Origin: an archaeon
Lineage (GTDB): Archaea > Nanobdellota > Nanobdellia > Woesearchaeales > JAGVOV01
Reading direction: 5' to 3'
Length of the DNA: 7,905 bases
Assembly (NCBI GenBank): GCA_020052545.1
Contig: JAGVOV010000008.1
Coordinates: forward strand, 1-7,905
Shown here piece by piece: positions 1 through 5,271 of this stretch. Every line of letters starts with the position of its first letter. Position 1 is the stretch's first letter. Both the position numbers and the translations under genes were made by a program. A model generated the notes under the pieces. The model ran no database searches. It was not told the DNA's origin and saw only the letters and a program-made list of their open reading frames with translations.

Positions 1-108
1 AAAAAAGAAGATAAAAAAGAAGATAAAAAAGAAGATAAAAAAGAAGATAAAAAAGAAGATAAAAAAGAAGATAAAAAAGAAGATAAAAAAGAAGAGAAGA
101 AGGAAGAT
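1..108 (+). repeat. In-frame 12-base tandem repeat (AAAAAAGAAGAT) coding for KKED
   Basis: Seven perfect copies of the 12-mer AAAAAAGAAGAT fill 1-84. An eighth copy at 85-96 differs at its last base (GAG for GAT, so Glu for Asp). A ninth at 97-108 has both lysine codons as AAG. The unit is four codons long, so gain or loss of copies keeps the reading frame of the host gene. The array may continue to the left of the window. Identity down to synonymous positions suggests recent expansion by slippage; the copies at the 3' edge have diverged. Confidence 0.95.
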
Positions 109-117
109 GAAAAGTAA
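1..117 (+). CDS. rps3: Small-subunit ribosomal protein uS3, C-terminal tail only (partial at left edge)
   Basis: Frame 1 is open from the first base and stops at TAA 115-117. It encodes 38 residues: seven identical KKED units, then KKEE, KKED and EK. Nothing of the KH domain that defines uS3 is in the window, so the identity rests on position: in archaea the gene directly before uL29, aIF1 and RNase P component 1 is uS3. A highly charged, probably disordered C-terminal extension on uS3 fits that reading. Its end overlaps the uL29 start by 11 bases in another frame, so the two are likely translationally coupled. The tail could in principle belong to a different gene, but the neighbourhood makes uS3 by far the best guess. 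The upstream part must be seen to confirm it. Confidence 0.75.
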   Translation, partial: KKEDKKEDKKEDKKEDKKEDKKEDKKEDKKEEKKEDEK

Positions 118-307
118 AGACTTGAACAATTTAAGCTCACCGGAGCTGAAGCACAACCTTTCAGAATCGAGGAAGGAGATGCTGAAGCTCAATGGCCAGG
201 TTTCGACAGGCACAAACCCTAAGAAGCCGAGCCAGATAAGGAACACAAAGAAGACTATCGCCAGGATCTTGACGATCCTGAAGAAGAGGGGAGAAAAAAC
301 AGAATGA
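107..307 (+). CDS. rpl29: Large-subunit ribosomal protein uL29
   Basis: This 66-residue protein is a structural component of the 50S subunit, placed near the exit of the peptide tunnel. It has the expected all-helical make-up: an N-terminal helix around residues 4-28, the conserved loop GQVSTGTNPKKPSQIR at about 30-45, and the helix with the hallmark TIARILTIL at 50-58. Length and ending match archaeal uL29. The ATG lies inside the end of the upstream repeat-coded tail, with a weak AGGA at 101-104 before it. An 11-base overlap with the preceding gene points to coupled translation. Its stop TGA overlaps the ATG of aIF1 as ATGA. The lysine-rich stretch of this frame upstream of the ATG is also stop-free, but the family alignment supports the start given here. 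Confidence 0.95.
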   Translation: MKSKDLNNLSSPELKHNLSESRKEMLKLNGQVSTGTNPKKPSQIRNTKKTIARILTILKKRGEKTE

Positions 308-612
308 GCGATATTTGCACGATGTGCGGACTGCCAAAGGAGCTCTGCGTTTGCGAGATAATCGCAAAGGAGAGCCAGCGCATCCGAGCTCAGCTTGTCA
401 AGAAGAAATTTGGCAAGCAGTACACAAGCATAAGCGGCATTGACAGCAAGGAGATCGACTTGAAAGAGCTGACCAAGAAGCTGAAGGCGAAGTTCGCCTG
501 CGGCGGGACAGTCAAGGGCGGCATCATAGAATTGCAGGGCGATCACAGGACAAAGGTCAAGTCGACGCTGATCGGCCTCGGCTTCCCAGGCGACACGATT
601 GATGTCGAATGA
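304..612 (+). CDS. Translation initiation factor aIF1 (SUI1 family)
   Basis: This 102-residue protein is the archaeal homologue of eIF1. It binds the 30S subunit near the P site and helps enforce correct start-codon selection. The N-terminus has a Cys cluster (C5, C8, C15 and C17, around CGLPKELCVC) typical of archaeal aIF1 and possibly metal-binding. The SUI1 fold follows from about residue 38, with YTSISGID, the basic ACGGTVKGG loop at 66-73 and IELQGDHR at 76-82. It ends with the GFPGDTIDV-type strand. Length is normal for the family. Both borders are ATGA overlaps, with uL29 at 304-307 and RNase P component 1 at 609-612. A GGAG at 290-293 could act as a distant ribosome-binding site. Position between uL29 and the RNase P protein is the usual archaeal arrangement. 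Confidence 0.95.
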   Translation: MSDICTMCGLPKELCVCEIIAKESQRIRAQLVKKKFGKQYTSISGIDSKEIDLKELTKKLKAKFACGGTVKGGIIELQGDHRTKVKSTLIGLGFPGDTIDVE

Positions 613-866
613 GGGAGATACTTAAGGACGAGATCATCGGCCTCGATGCAGAGGTCATTGAAGCCGCGAACAAGGACAATCTTGGCCTGAAGGGCAGGAT
701 TGTGGACGAGACAAAGAACACGATAACATTGCTGACGCCGACGGGAGAGAAAAAGCTCGTCAAGAACGATGTCAGCATCATAGTGGAGATAGAAGGAAAG
801 AAGATCAAGATTGAATGCGCGAAACTGGCCTCGCGGCCTGAAGAGCGCATAAAGAAATCAAGGTGA
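609..866 (+). CDS. rnp1: Ribonuclease P protein component 1 (Rpp29/Pop4)
   Basis: This is a protein subunit of archaeal RNase P, which removes the 5' leader of precursor tRNAs together with the catalytic RNA and other protein subunits. The 85 residues form an Sm-like beta barrel. Recognisable parts are an N-terminal [11 protein letters not shown] strand, [17 protein letters not shown] at about 25-41, and a following strand/turn region of the type [12 protein letters not shown], ending in a basic tail. It is at the short end for the family, mainly because it has little before the barrel. The start is fixed by the ATGA overlap with aIF1. Four bases separate its TGA from the uS17 ATG, and that TGA is itself part of the GGTGA ribosome-binding site of uS17. 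Presence in a ribosomal protein operon is normal in archaea. Confidence 0.93.
   Translation: MREILKDEIIGLDAEVIEAANKDNLGLKGRIVDETKNTITLLTPTGEKKLVKNDVSIIVEIEGKKIKIECAKLASRPEERIKKSR
862..866 (+). promoter_or_regulatory. Shine-Dalgarno site GGTGA for uS17, containing the upstream stop codon
   Basis: GGTGA lies four bases before the uS17 ATG at 871 and matches the core complementary to archaeal 16S rRNA 3' ends. The last three bases are the stop codon of the RNase P component 1 gene, so termination and re-initiation occupy the same site. Confidence 0.7.
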
Positions 867-870
867 CGAA

Positions 871-1203
871 ATGAAGAAGGAACAGGAACTCGGCAAGATA
901 AAGCTTCACGGAAGGAGCTTTGTAGGCAGAGTTGTGAGCACAAAGATGCAGAAGACTGTTACAGTAGAGTGGGACAGAGTCAAATACATCCACAAGTATG
1001 AGAGGAACGAGAAGAGAAGGAGCCGCGTGCATGCGCATCTCCCGTCAAGCATACAGGTGAAGGACGGAGACATAGTCAAGATAACAGAGACACGGCCTTT
1101 AAGCAAGACAAAGACATTTGTTGTCGTGGAGAAAGTGAGCGAAGGGCATCTAGAAGCGCACCAAGTGAGACAGTCAAAGAAAGAAAACAAAGCAGAGGAA
1201 TAA
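871..1203 (+). CDS. rps17: Small-subunit ribosomal protein uS17
   Basis: A 110-residue OB-fold protein that binds 16S rRNA early in 30S assembly. Signature elements are [16 protein letters not shown] at about 19-34, [17 protein letters not shown] at 42-58, the [21 protein letters not shown] block at 61-81 and FVVVEKV at 83-89. The N-terminus is unusual: euryarchaeal uS17 proteins, as I remember them, begin with a longer stretch carrying a Cys...NCPFHG motif before the barrel. Here there are only about a dozen residues (ending KLHGRSF) and no cysteine anywhere in the protein. A charged tail of about 20 residues after residue 90 roughly restores the usual length. The ATG is supported by GGTGA four bases upstream. 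The gene ends in TAA-A-ATG at the uL14 junction. Confidence 0.95.
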   Translation: MKKEQELGKIKLHGRSFVGRVVSTKMQKTVTVEWDRVKYIHKYERNEKRRSRVHAHLPSSIQVKDGDIVKITETRPLSKTKTFVVVEKVSEGHLEAHQVRQSKKENKAEE

Positions 1204-1204
1204 A

Positions 1205-1606
1205 ATGCAAGCATTAAAATCAAAAGTCACAAAATTGTTGCCTGTCGGAGCATACATAGAGACATGCGACAATTCGGGGGCGAAGCTGATCAAATTAGTT
1301 TCAGTCATCGGCTCCAAGACAGTCAAGGGAAGGAAGCCTTCAGCGGGCGTGGCAGATCTTGTCCTGGCAGCAGTGAAGAAAGGCAGGCCGGACATGAGGA
1401 AGCAAGTTGTTTATGCAGTGATAGTCAGGCAGAAGAAGGAGTTCAAGAGGCCGGACGGAATGCGCATAAAGTTTGAGGACAATTCAGCTGTCGTCTTGAA
1501 AGATGACAAGGGCAATCCAAAGGGCACGATATTCAAGGGCCCTATAGCGAAAGAGGCCTGCGAGAGATGGCCGGGAATAGCGAAGATAGCGAGCATAATT
1601 GTGTGA
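1205..1606 (+). CDS. rpl14: Large-subunit ribosomal protein uL14
   Basis: This 133-residue protein binds 23S rRNA on the subunit interface and forms part of an intersubunit bridge. Its core is highly conserved: the CDNSGAKLIKLVSVIG block at 21-36, the DLVLAAVKKGRPDMRKQV segment at 51-68, AVIVRQKKEFKRPDG at 71-85 and IKFEDNSAVVLKDDKGNPKG at 88-107. The end FKGPIAKEACERWPGIAKIAS is typical of archaeal uL14. Length equals the usual family length. The start follows the uS17 stop by a single A, with a GAGG-like purine run at 1195-1198. Its TGA stop is followed in frame by TAA, giving a tandem stop just before uL24. Confidence 0.97.
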   Translation: MQALKSKVTKLLPVGAYIETCDNSGAKLIKLVSVIGSKTVKGRKPSAGVADLVLAAVKKGRPDMRKQVVYAVIVRQKKEFKRPDGMRIKFEDNSAVVLKDDKGNPKGTIFKGPIAKEACERWPGIAKIASIIV

Positions 1607-1613
1607 TAAAATG
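1604..1613 (+). promoter_or_regulatory. Tandem stop and start junction TGA-TAA-A-ATG (uL14/uL24)
   Basis: uL14 ends at TGA (1604-1606). The next in-frame codon is TAA, then one A and the uL24 ATG. The heptamer TAAAATG seen at most other junctions is thus present even though termination has already happened one codon earlier. This favours a role for these bases in starting the next gene. No clear Shine-Dalgarno sequence lies just upstream. Confidence 0.6.
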
Positions 1614-1988
1614 AGAAAAGAATTCAGCAAGGCATGGAAGGGAAGCAAGAAGCCCAGCAAGCAGAGGAAATACGGCTATAATGCGCCGCTCCACATAAAA
1701 GGCAATTTTTTGAACGCTCACCTGTCAGAAGACTTGATGAAGAAATACAGCATAAGGAGCTTAAGGGTCAGGAAAGGCGACAAGGTCACAGTCATGCGCG
1801 GCCAGTTCAGGAAGAAATCTGGGAAGGTCGAGCGCGTCGATGTCAAGAAGACGGAAGTCTATGTGAGCAACGTCGAATTGGCAAAGAAGGACGGCAGCAA
1901 GGCCTTTTACCCGGTGCACCCGAGCAATCTCCTTATCACAGAATTGAATCTTGATGACAAGAAAAGGATGAAGAGAGTGAAGAAGTAA
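1611..1988 (+). CDS. rpl24: Large-subunit ribosomal protein uL24
   Basis: A 125-residue 23S rRNA-binding protein located near the peptide exit tunnel and an early assembly initiator in the 50S subunit. The N-terminal region (residues 1-50) carries the archaeal/eukaryotic pattern with APLHIKGNFLNAHLSEDLMKKYSIRSLRVRKGD split over about 25-57. A KOW motif spans about 55-80 (KGDKVTVMRGQFRKKSGKVE). It then continues with NVELAKKDGSKAFYPVHPSN at 87-106 and a lysine-rich end. A TTG codon four codons further upstream is in frame, but the ATG at 1611 fits the family N-terminus and the junction pattern, so it is used here. The stop TAA shares its last base with the ATG of eS4 (TAATG). Confidence 0.95.
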   Translation: MRKEFSKAWKGSKKPSKQRKYGYNAPLHIKGNFLNAHLSEDLMKKYSIRSLRVRKGDKVTVMRGQFRKKSGKVERVDVKKTEVYVSNVELAKKDGSKAFYPVHPSNLLITELNLDDKKRMKRVKK

Positions 1989-2659
1989 TGGTAAAAAATC
2001 ACGTCAAAAGGATATCCGCGCCGAAGACATGGAATCTGGCAAGGAAGAAAGAGACATTCACAATGCGCCCGAACGCAGGCAAGACGATGGAGTTCACGCT
2101 GCCGATAGCTAGGGTGCTGAGAGACAATCTGAAGCTTGCGCTCACGGTGAAAGAAGTGAAGCACATCATAAACGTGAAGACAGTGATGGTGAACGGAAGG
2201 CACGTCAAGGACTACAGATATCCGGTCATGCTGATGGATGTAGTCAGCATAAAAGAGCTCAACAAGGGATTCAGGCTGCTCATAGACAATCAGGGAAAGC
2301 TCTACTCAAAAGAGACTGAAGATCATACAAGGCCATCAAGGGTCATAGGAAAGACTGCGCTGAAGAGCGGAAAGATACAGCTGAACCTCTTTGACGGCAC
2401 GAACCTTCTGTCCGACAAGAAGGACATAAAGGTCGGCGATATAATAGTGCTTGACAACAAGAACGAGATAAAGCACCACTTCAAGCTTGAGGCCGGCGTC
2501 ACAGCTTACCTTATAGGCGGCAAGCATGTAGGCCTCACAGCAAAGGTTGTGGATGTCAAGAAAGGCACGATAGTCTTCGAGCACGGGAATGAGAAGTTTG
2601 AGACGCTCAAGGAATACGCTTTCGTGATAGGTAAGGACAAGCCGCTGATACACGTTTAA
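1988..2659 (+). CDS. rps4e: Small-subunit ribosomal protein eS4
   Basis: A 223-residue protein of the archaeal and eukaryotic 30S/40S subunit with no bacterial counterpart. Domain order is clear. The N-terminal RS4NT region has HVKRISAPKTWNLARK at 5-20 and a phenylalanine/threonine-containing TFTMRPNAGK at 23-32. An S4 RNA-binding domain follows at about 38-95, including LALTVKEVKHIINVKTVMVNG. A central beta domain holds FRLLIDNQGKLY and later IQLNLFDGTNLL and VGDIIVLD. A C-terminal KOW-like segment at about 170-205 has TAYLIGGKHVGLTAKVVD. Length is slightly below the usual 230-260 of archaeal eS4. It starts in a one-base overlap with uL24. Its stop is followed by TAA-A-ATG spacing to uL5. 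The position between uL24 and uL5 is the standard archaeal one. Confidence 0.96.
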   Translation: MVKNHVKRISAPKTWNLARKKETFTMRPNAGKTMEFTLPIARVLRDNLKLALTVKEVKHIINVKTVMVNGRHVKDYRYPVMLMDVVSIKELNKGFRLLIDNQGKLYSKETEDHTRPSRVIGKTALKSGKIQLNLFDGTNLLSDKKDIKVGDIIVLDNKNEIKHHFKLEAGVTAYLIGGKHVGLTAKVVDVKKGTIVFEHGNEKFETLKEYAFVIGKDKPLIHV

Positions 2660-2660
2660 A

Positions 2661-3173
2661 ATGGAGACAAAGATGAGACAGATAAAAGTTGAAAAGGTCA
2701 CACTCAATTTCGGCGCAGGCAAAGATCAGGCCAAGCTGGAAAAAGGGCTTAAGCTGCTCAGGCAGATATCAGGCATGACTCCGGTGAAGACAATAACGAA
2801 GAAAAGGATCCCGGCATGGGGATTGCGTCCTGGTCTTCCTATAGGGGCAAAAGTCACAATCAGGAGAAACCAGAACGATTTGATCAAAAGACTTTTGCAC
2901 GCGACAGATTTCAGGCTCAAGGAGAGCAATTTTGACAATAACGGCAATGTGTCCTTCGGCATAAAGGAATACATAGATGTGGAAGGCGCGAAATACGAGC
3001 CGGAGATAGGTATCATAGGCATGGAGGCATGCGTGACGCTTCAGCGCCCCGGATTTAGGGTCAAGAGGAGAAGGCTGCACCAGAAGTCCATACACAAGAG
3101 GCACAAGATAGGCAAGGAAGACGCGATGAAATTCATGGTTGAGACATTCAGTGTCAAGCTCGGTGAGGAATAA
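2661..3173 (+). CDS. rpl5: Large-subunit ribosomal protein uL5
   Basis: This protein binds 5S rRNA in the central protuberance of the 50S subunit together with uL18. It has 170 residues, a normal archaeal length. Characteristic segments are [13 protein letters not shown] at 10-22, the [38 protein letters not shown] region at 32-69 (split across strands and loop), and the [42 protein letters not shown] region at 96-138. A second in-frame ATG at 2673 (Met5) has GGAG at 2663-2666 six bases before it and is a plausible alternative start. The first ATG is preferred because it keeps the TAA-A-ATG spacing to eS4. The final TAA is followed by one A and the uS14 ATG. Confidence 0.96.
   Translation: METKMRQIKVEKVTLNFGAGKDQAKLEKGLKLLRQISGMTPVKTITKKRIPAWGLRPGLPIGAKVTIRRNQNDLIKRLLHATDFRLKESNFDNNGNVSFGIKEYIDVEGAKYEPEIGIIGMEACVTLQRPGFRVKRRRLHQKSIHKRHKIGKEDAMKFMVETFSVKLGEE
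3162..3166 (+). promoter_or_regulatory. Shine-Dalgarno site GGTGA for uS14
   Basis: GGTGA within GGTGAGG lies eight bases before the ATG at 3175, inside the last codons of uL5. It supports the ATG at 3175 over the in-frame TTG at 3139, which would lie upstream of the site. Confidence 0.65.
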
Positions 3174-3174
3174 A

Positions 3175-3405
3175 ATGACAACAAGCGATTACAGGAAGGC
3201 GTTCAAGCAACTCAAGGCTAATCCGATCAAGCTTCAGAAATACCAGAAGCACAACGCTCCTAAAGACAGGAGCTGCTCTGTATTGAAGAAAAAATGCAGG
3301 CGCTGCGGTAGGACTCACGCCCATATAGGCAAATATGGTTTAAACCTGTGCAGGCAATGCTTCCGCGACACAGCGGTCAACATAGGTTTCAAGAAATACG
3401 CTTAG
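3175..3405 (+). CDS. rps14: Small-subunit ribosomal protein uS14, zinc-binding type, with N-terminal extension
   Basis: A 76-residue protein of the 30S head. The C-terminal part from about residue 41 is textbook archaeal uS14: Cys41-x2-Cys44, [13 protein letters not shown] with Cys59-x2-Cys62, and the ending IGFKKYA. The four cysteines form the zinc knuckle. Archaeal uS14 usually has about 50-57 residues and begins only about 15 residues before the first cysteine. Here some 20-25 extra residues ([20 protein letters not shown] at 4-23) precede the knuckle, forming a probable basic helix, and there is an additional Cys34. The start at ATG 3175 is chosen because it has GGTGA upstream and the TAA-A-ATG spacing; the longer TTG start would overlap uL5 heavily. 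It has the only TAG stop in the window. Confidence 0.94.
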   Translation: MTTSDYRKAFKQLKANPIKLQKYQKHNAPKDRSCSVLKKKCRRCGRTHAHIGKYGLNLCRQCFRDTAVNIGFKKYA

Positions 3406-3409
3406 GTGA
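3405..3409 (+). promoter_or_regulatory. Shine-Dalgarno site GGTGA for uS8, overlapping the uS14 stop
   Basis: TAG of uS14 (3403-3405) runs straight into GGTGA. The three possible ATGs downstream are at 3411, 3414 and 3420, with spacers of 1, 4 and 10 bases. The first is too close for a normal interaction, which favours 3414 or 3420. Confidence 0.65.
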
Positions 3410-3413
3410 AATG

Positions 3414-3806
3414 ATGGCAATGAATGATACTTTGGCAAACGCTTTGTCGAAGATATTGAATAATGAGAAAGTAGGCAAGAAGACTGTAGAGATAAGGCCG
3501 GCAGCACGTCTGACGAAGGAAGTCTTGCGCGAGATGAACGAGCACCAGTACATTGGCGATTACAAGGAAGTCAGCAATGGTAAGGGCAATATGCTTGAGT
3601 TGAATCTTCTTGGCGCGATAAACAAGTGCGGAGCGATAAAGCCGCGCTTCCCGGTGGCTGTGAAGGAATATGTGAAATACGAGAAGCGCTACCTCCTTGC
3701 GAAGGACTTCGGCATCATAATAGTATCGACGCCAAAAGGGATAATGACCCATATAGAGGCGAAGAAACAGAATCTTGGAGGGAAGCTGCTCGCTTACTGC
3801 TACTAA
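3414..3806 (+). CDS. rps8: Small-subunit ribosomal protein uS8
   Basis: A 16S rRNA-binding protein of the 30S platform. From ATG 3414 it has 130 residues, the usual archaeal length. The N-terminus MAMNDTLANAL aligns with the archaeal pattern ending NDPLANAL. Other hallmarks are VGKKTVEIRPAARL at 20-33, HQYIGDY at 44-50, LLGAINKCGAIKPRFPV at 65-81, YEKRYLLAKDFGIIIVSTPKG at 89-109 (split) and the C-terminal GGKLLAYCY. ATG codons at 3411 and 3420 are also in frame. 3414 is preferred for family length and a four-base spacer to GGTGA, but a two-residue error either way is possible. The gene follows uS14 with eight bases between stop and start and precedes uL6 by TAA-A-ATG. Confidence 0.95.
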   Translation: MAMNDTLANALSKILNNEKVGKKTVEIRPAARLTKEVLREMNEHQYIGDYKEVSNGKGNMLELNLLGAINKCGAIKPRFPVAVKEYVKYEKRYLLAKDFGIIIVSTPKGIMTHIEAKKQNLGGKLLAYCY

Positions 3807-3807
3807 A

Positions 3808-4356
3808 ATGGAAAAGAAGAATGTCACGATAGAGGTCGAGATCCCAAGCGGCGTGCAGGCCAGGCTCGACGGGAAGAAACTGACAGTCAAGGGTGAGAAA
3901 GGCGAAGTGAGCAAAAGCCTCAATCATCCCAAGATACTGATTAATCTTGACGGCAACAAGCTTGTCATGCAGACAATAACGAACAGGAGGGAGGAGAACA
4001 ACCTCTTAAGGACATTCAAGGCGCACGTGAGCAACCTGATAAAGGGTGCGACTGAAGGCGTCGAATATAAATTGAAAGTGTGCTCAGGCCATTTCCCGAT
4101 GAACATCTCGGTGGCCAACAATGAGCTGGTGATAAAGAATTTCCTCGGCGAGAAAGTGCCGAGAAAGCTGAAGCTGAAGAATGGCGTGAGCGTCAAGTTG
4201 GACGGCAGTGTGATAACTGTCGATGGTGTCGACTTGGAGCTTGTGAGCCAGACAGCGGCAGATATCGAGCAGCTCAGCAGGCGCGCAGGCTTTGACAAGC
4301 GCGTCTTCCAGGATGGCATTTACATAACAAGCAAAGACGGGAAGGAGATAAAATGA
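3808..4356 (+). CDS. rpl6: Large-subunit ribosomal protein uL6
   Basis: A 182-residue 50S protein with two similar alpha/beta domains, located near the GTPase-associated centre. The first domain shows VEIPSGVQARLDGKKLTVKG starting at about residue 10, and NLLRTFKAHVSNLIKGATEG at 65-84 closes it. The second domain contains YKLKVCSGHFPM at 87-98, the VIKNFLGEKVPRK segment at 108-120, and the strongly conserved end QTAADIEQLSRR at 148-159 and RVFQDGIYI at 165-173. ATG 3808 is chosen because it begins directly with the family N-terminus one base after the uS8 stop; an upstream in-frame start at 3775 would add 11 unrelated residues inside uS8. Its TGA overlaps the eL32 ATG as ATGA. Confidence 0.96.
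   Translation: MEKKNVTIEVEIPSGVQARLDGKKLTVKGEKGEVSKSLNHPKILINLDGNKLVMQTITNRREENNLLRTFKAHVSNLIKGATEGVEYKLKVCSGHFPMNISVANNELVIKNFLGEKVPRKLKLKNGVSVKLDGSVITVDGVDLELVSQTAADIEQLSRRAGFDKRVFQDGIYITSKDGKEIK
4344..4347 (+). promoter_or_regulatory. Shine-Dalgarno site GGAG for eL32
   Basis: GGAG lies five bases before the eL32 ATG at 4353, within the last uL6 codons. Between it and the ATG are the bases ATAAA. The TAAAATG heptamer is therefore present here too, though the TAA is out of frame for uL6, which terminates at the overlapping TGA. Confidence 0.6.
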
Positions 4357-4814
4357 ACATAGCAGAATACAGGAAGCTGAAGAGAGCGAAGAAGCCTAAG
4401 TTCCTGAGGCAAGACGCCCACAAGAAAAAAAGGCTTGAGGCGAAATGGCAGAATCCTCGCGGCCACCACAGTAAGATCAGATGGGGCAACAAAGGTCACA
4501 GGGTAGAGCCAAGACCAGGCTACGGAAGTCCAAAGGAATTCAAGTTCATGCATCTGTCAGGCCTGAATATGATCATAGTCCACAATGTGAGTGAGATTTC
4601 AAAGCTCAATCCGAAGAAGGATTCGGCGATAATAGCGGCATCAGTAGGCATGAGGAAGAAAGCAGAGATGGTGAAGGCTGCGGACGAGAAGAAGATCAAG
4701 ATTGTCAACATCAAGGCAGATTTCCTCAAGAAGGTTGAGGAGAAATTCGCCAAGAAAGAGAAGAAGACAGAGAAGAAAGAAGAGAAGACGATAGAAACCA
4801 TAGCGGAGAAATAA
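4353..4814 (+). CDS. rpl32e: Large-subunit ribosomal protein eL32
   Basis: A 153-residue protein of the archaeal and eukaryotic large subunit. The conserved core includes KKPKFLRQDAHKKKRLE at 13-29, WQNPRGHHSKIRWGNKGHR at 32-50, PRPGYGSPKEFKFMHLSG at 53-70, and then VHNVSEISKLNPKKDSAIIAASVG at 76-99 (shown here in two adjoining pieces) and RKKAEMVKAADEKKIKIVN at 101-119. After about residue 130 comes a lysine/glutamate-rich tail of some 20 residues (KEKKTEKKEEK) that is probably disordered and makes the protein somewhat longer than the typical archaeal form of about 130. The start sits in an ATGA overlap with uL6 and has GGAG five bases upstream. It is followed by eL19 at the TAA-A-ATG spacing. 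Confidence 0.96.
   Translation: MNIAEYRKLKRAKKPKFLRQDAHKKKRLEAKWQNPRGHHSKIRWGNKGHRVEPRPGYGSPKEFKFMHLSGLNMIIVHNVSEISKLNPKKDSAIIAASVGMRKKAEMVKAADEKKIKIVNIKADFLKKVEEKFAKKEKKTEKKEEKTIETIAEK
4805..4808 (+). promoter_or_regulatory. Shine-Dalgarno site GGAG for eL19
   Basis: GGAG in the last codons of eL32 lies seven bases before the eL19 ATG at 4816, a normal distance for a ribosome-binding site. Confidence 0.55.
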
Positions 4815-4815
4815 A

Positions 4816-5271
4816 ATGCAACTCGACATGCAGAAAAGGCTCGCGGCACAGGTGCTGAAGATATCGAAGAAGAAAGTCTCCTTCGACACTTCAAGGCTTG
4901 ATGACATAAAAGAGGCCATCACAAAGGCAGACATAAGGGGCCTCATCGGAGAAGGTACAATATTTATCAGGCCGCACAGCGAGCAGAGCAGAGGCCGGGC
5001 AAGATTGCAGGCTGCGCAGAAGAACAAAGGAAGACAGCAAGGAGTGGGAAGCAGGAAAGGCAAGAAGACAGCAAGGACGCCGGCAAAAAGAAAATGGATG
5101 AATGCGATAAGGCTGCAGAGATCATTCCTCAATTTATTGAGAGAGAATGAGATAATCACAAACGAGACCTACAAGAGCCTTTACATGAAGGCCAAAGGCG
5201 GCTTCTTCAGAAGCAAGAGGCACATAAAGATTTACATCGAGGAGAGAGGCTTGGCCAGGGTTACAAAATGA
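4816..5271 (+). CDS. rpl19e: Large-subunit ribosomal protein eL19
   Basis: A 151-residue, mostly helical protein of the archaeal/eukaryotic 50S/60S subunit that contacts the small subunit in an intersubunit bridge. The N-terminus MQLDMQKRLAAQVLK matches the family start, so the first ATG is secure. Further hallmarks are DDIKEAITKADIRGLIGEGT at 29-48, followed by the basic extended stretch at 58-95 (SRGRARLQAAQKNKGRQQG, GSRKGKKTARTPAKRKW) that threads through rRNA, and the C-terminal helix with the conserved YKSLYMKAKGGFFRSKRH at 119-136. Length is as expected. The gene begins one base after the eL32 stop and ends in an ATGA overlap with uL18. Confidence 0.96.
   Translation: MQLDMQKRLAAQVLKISKKKVSFDTSRLDDIKEAITKADIRGLIGEGTIFIRPHSEQSRGRARLQAAQKNKGRQQGVGSRKGKKTARTPAKRKWMNAIRLQRSFLNLLRENEIITNETYKSLYMKAKGGFFRSKRHIKIYIEERGLARVTK

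Noticed and set aside
1..108. CRISPR array or other non-coding repeat
   Set aside because: The 12-base units adjoin directly with no spacers and are in frame with a stop codon that ends where uL29 begins, so they are coding.
609..866. Foreign insertion of a tRNA-processing gene in a ribosomal operon
   Set aside because: RNase P component 1 after aIF1 is the normal archaeal arrangement, and its codon use resembles its neighbours.
1264..1476. Alternative + strand frame of 70 codons inside uL14
   Set aside because: It is nested in the conserved uL14 core in another frame and has no family resemblance. The same applies to the nested frames at 3626-3832 inside uS8 and 7505-7711 inside secY.
1599..1610. 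TTG start extending uL24 by four residues
   Set aside because: It would overlap uL14. The ATG at 1611 matches the family N-terminus and the junction pattern.
3139..3174. TTG start extending uS14 by 12 residues into uL5
   Set aside because: The added residues lie inside the conserved end of uL5, and GGTGA plus the one-base junction point to ATG 3175.
3348..3413. Upstream starts extending uS8 into uS14
   Set aside because: The extra residues are uS14 zinc-knuckle codons in another frame; the ATG at 3414 gives the normal family length of 130.
3402..3923. A 173-codon open frame on the - strand opposite uS8 and uL6
   Set aside because: It lies fully opposite two certain ribosomal protein genes and has no recognisable domain. 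Open antisense frames are expected with this codon usage. The same applies to the long antisense frames at 4641-5159, 557-943, 2336-2722, 3924-4319 and 7406-7777.
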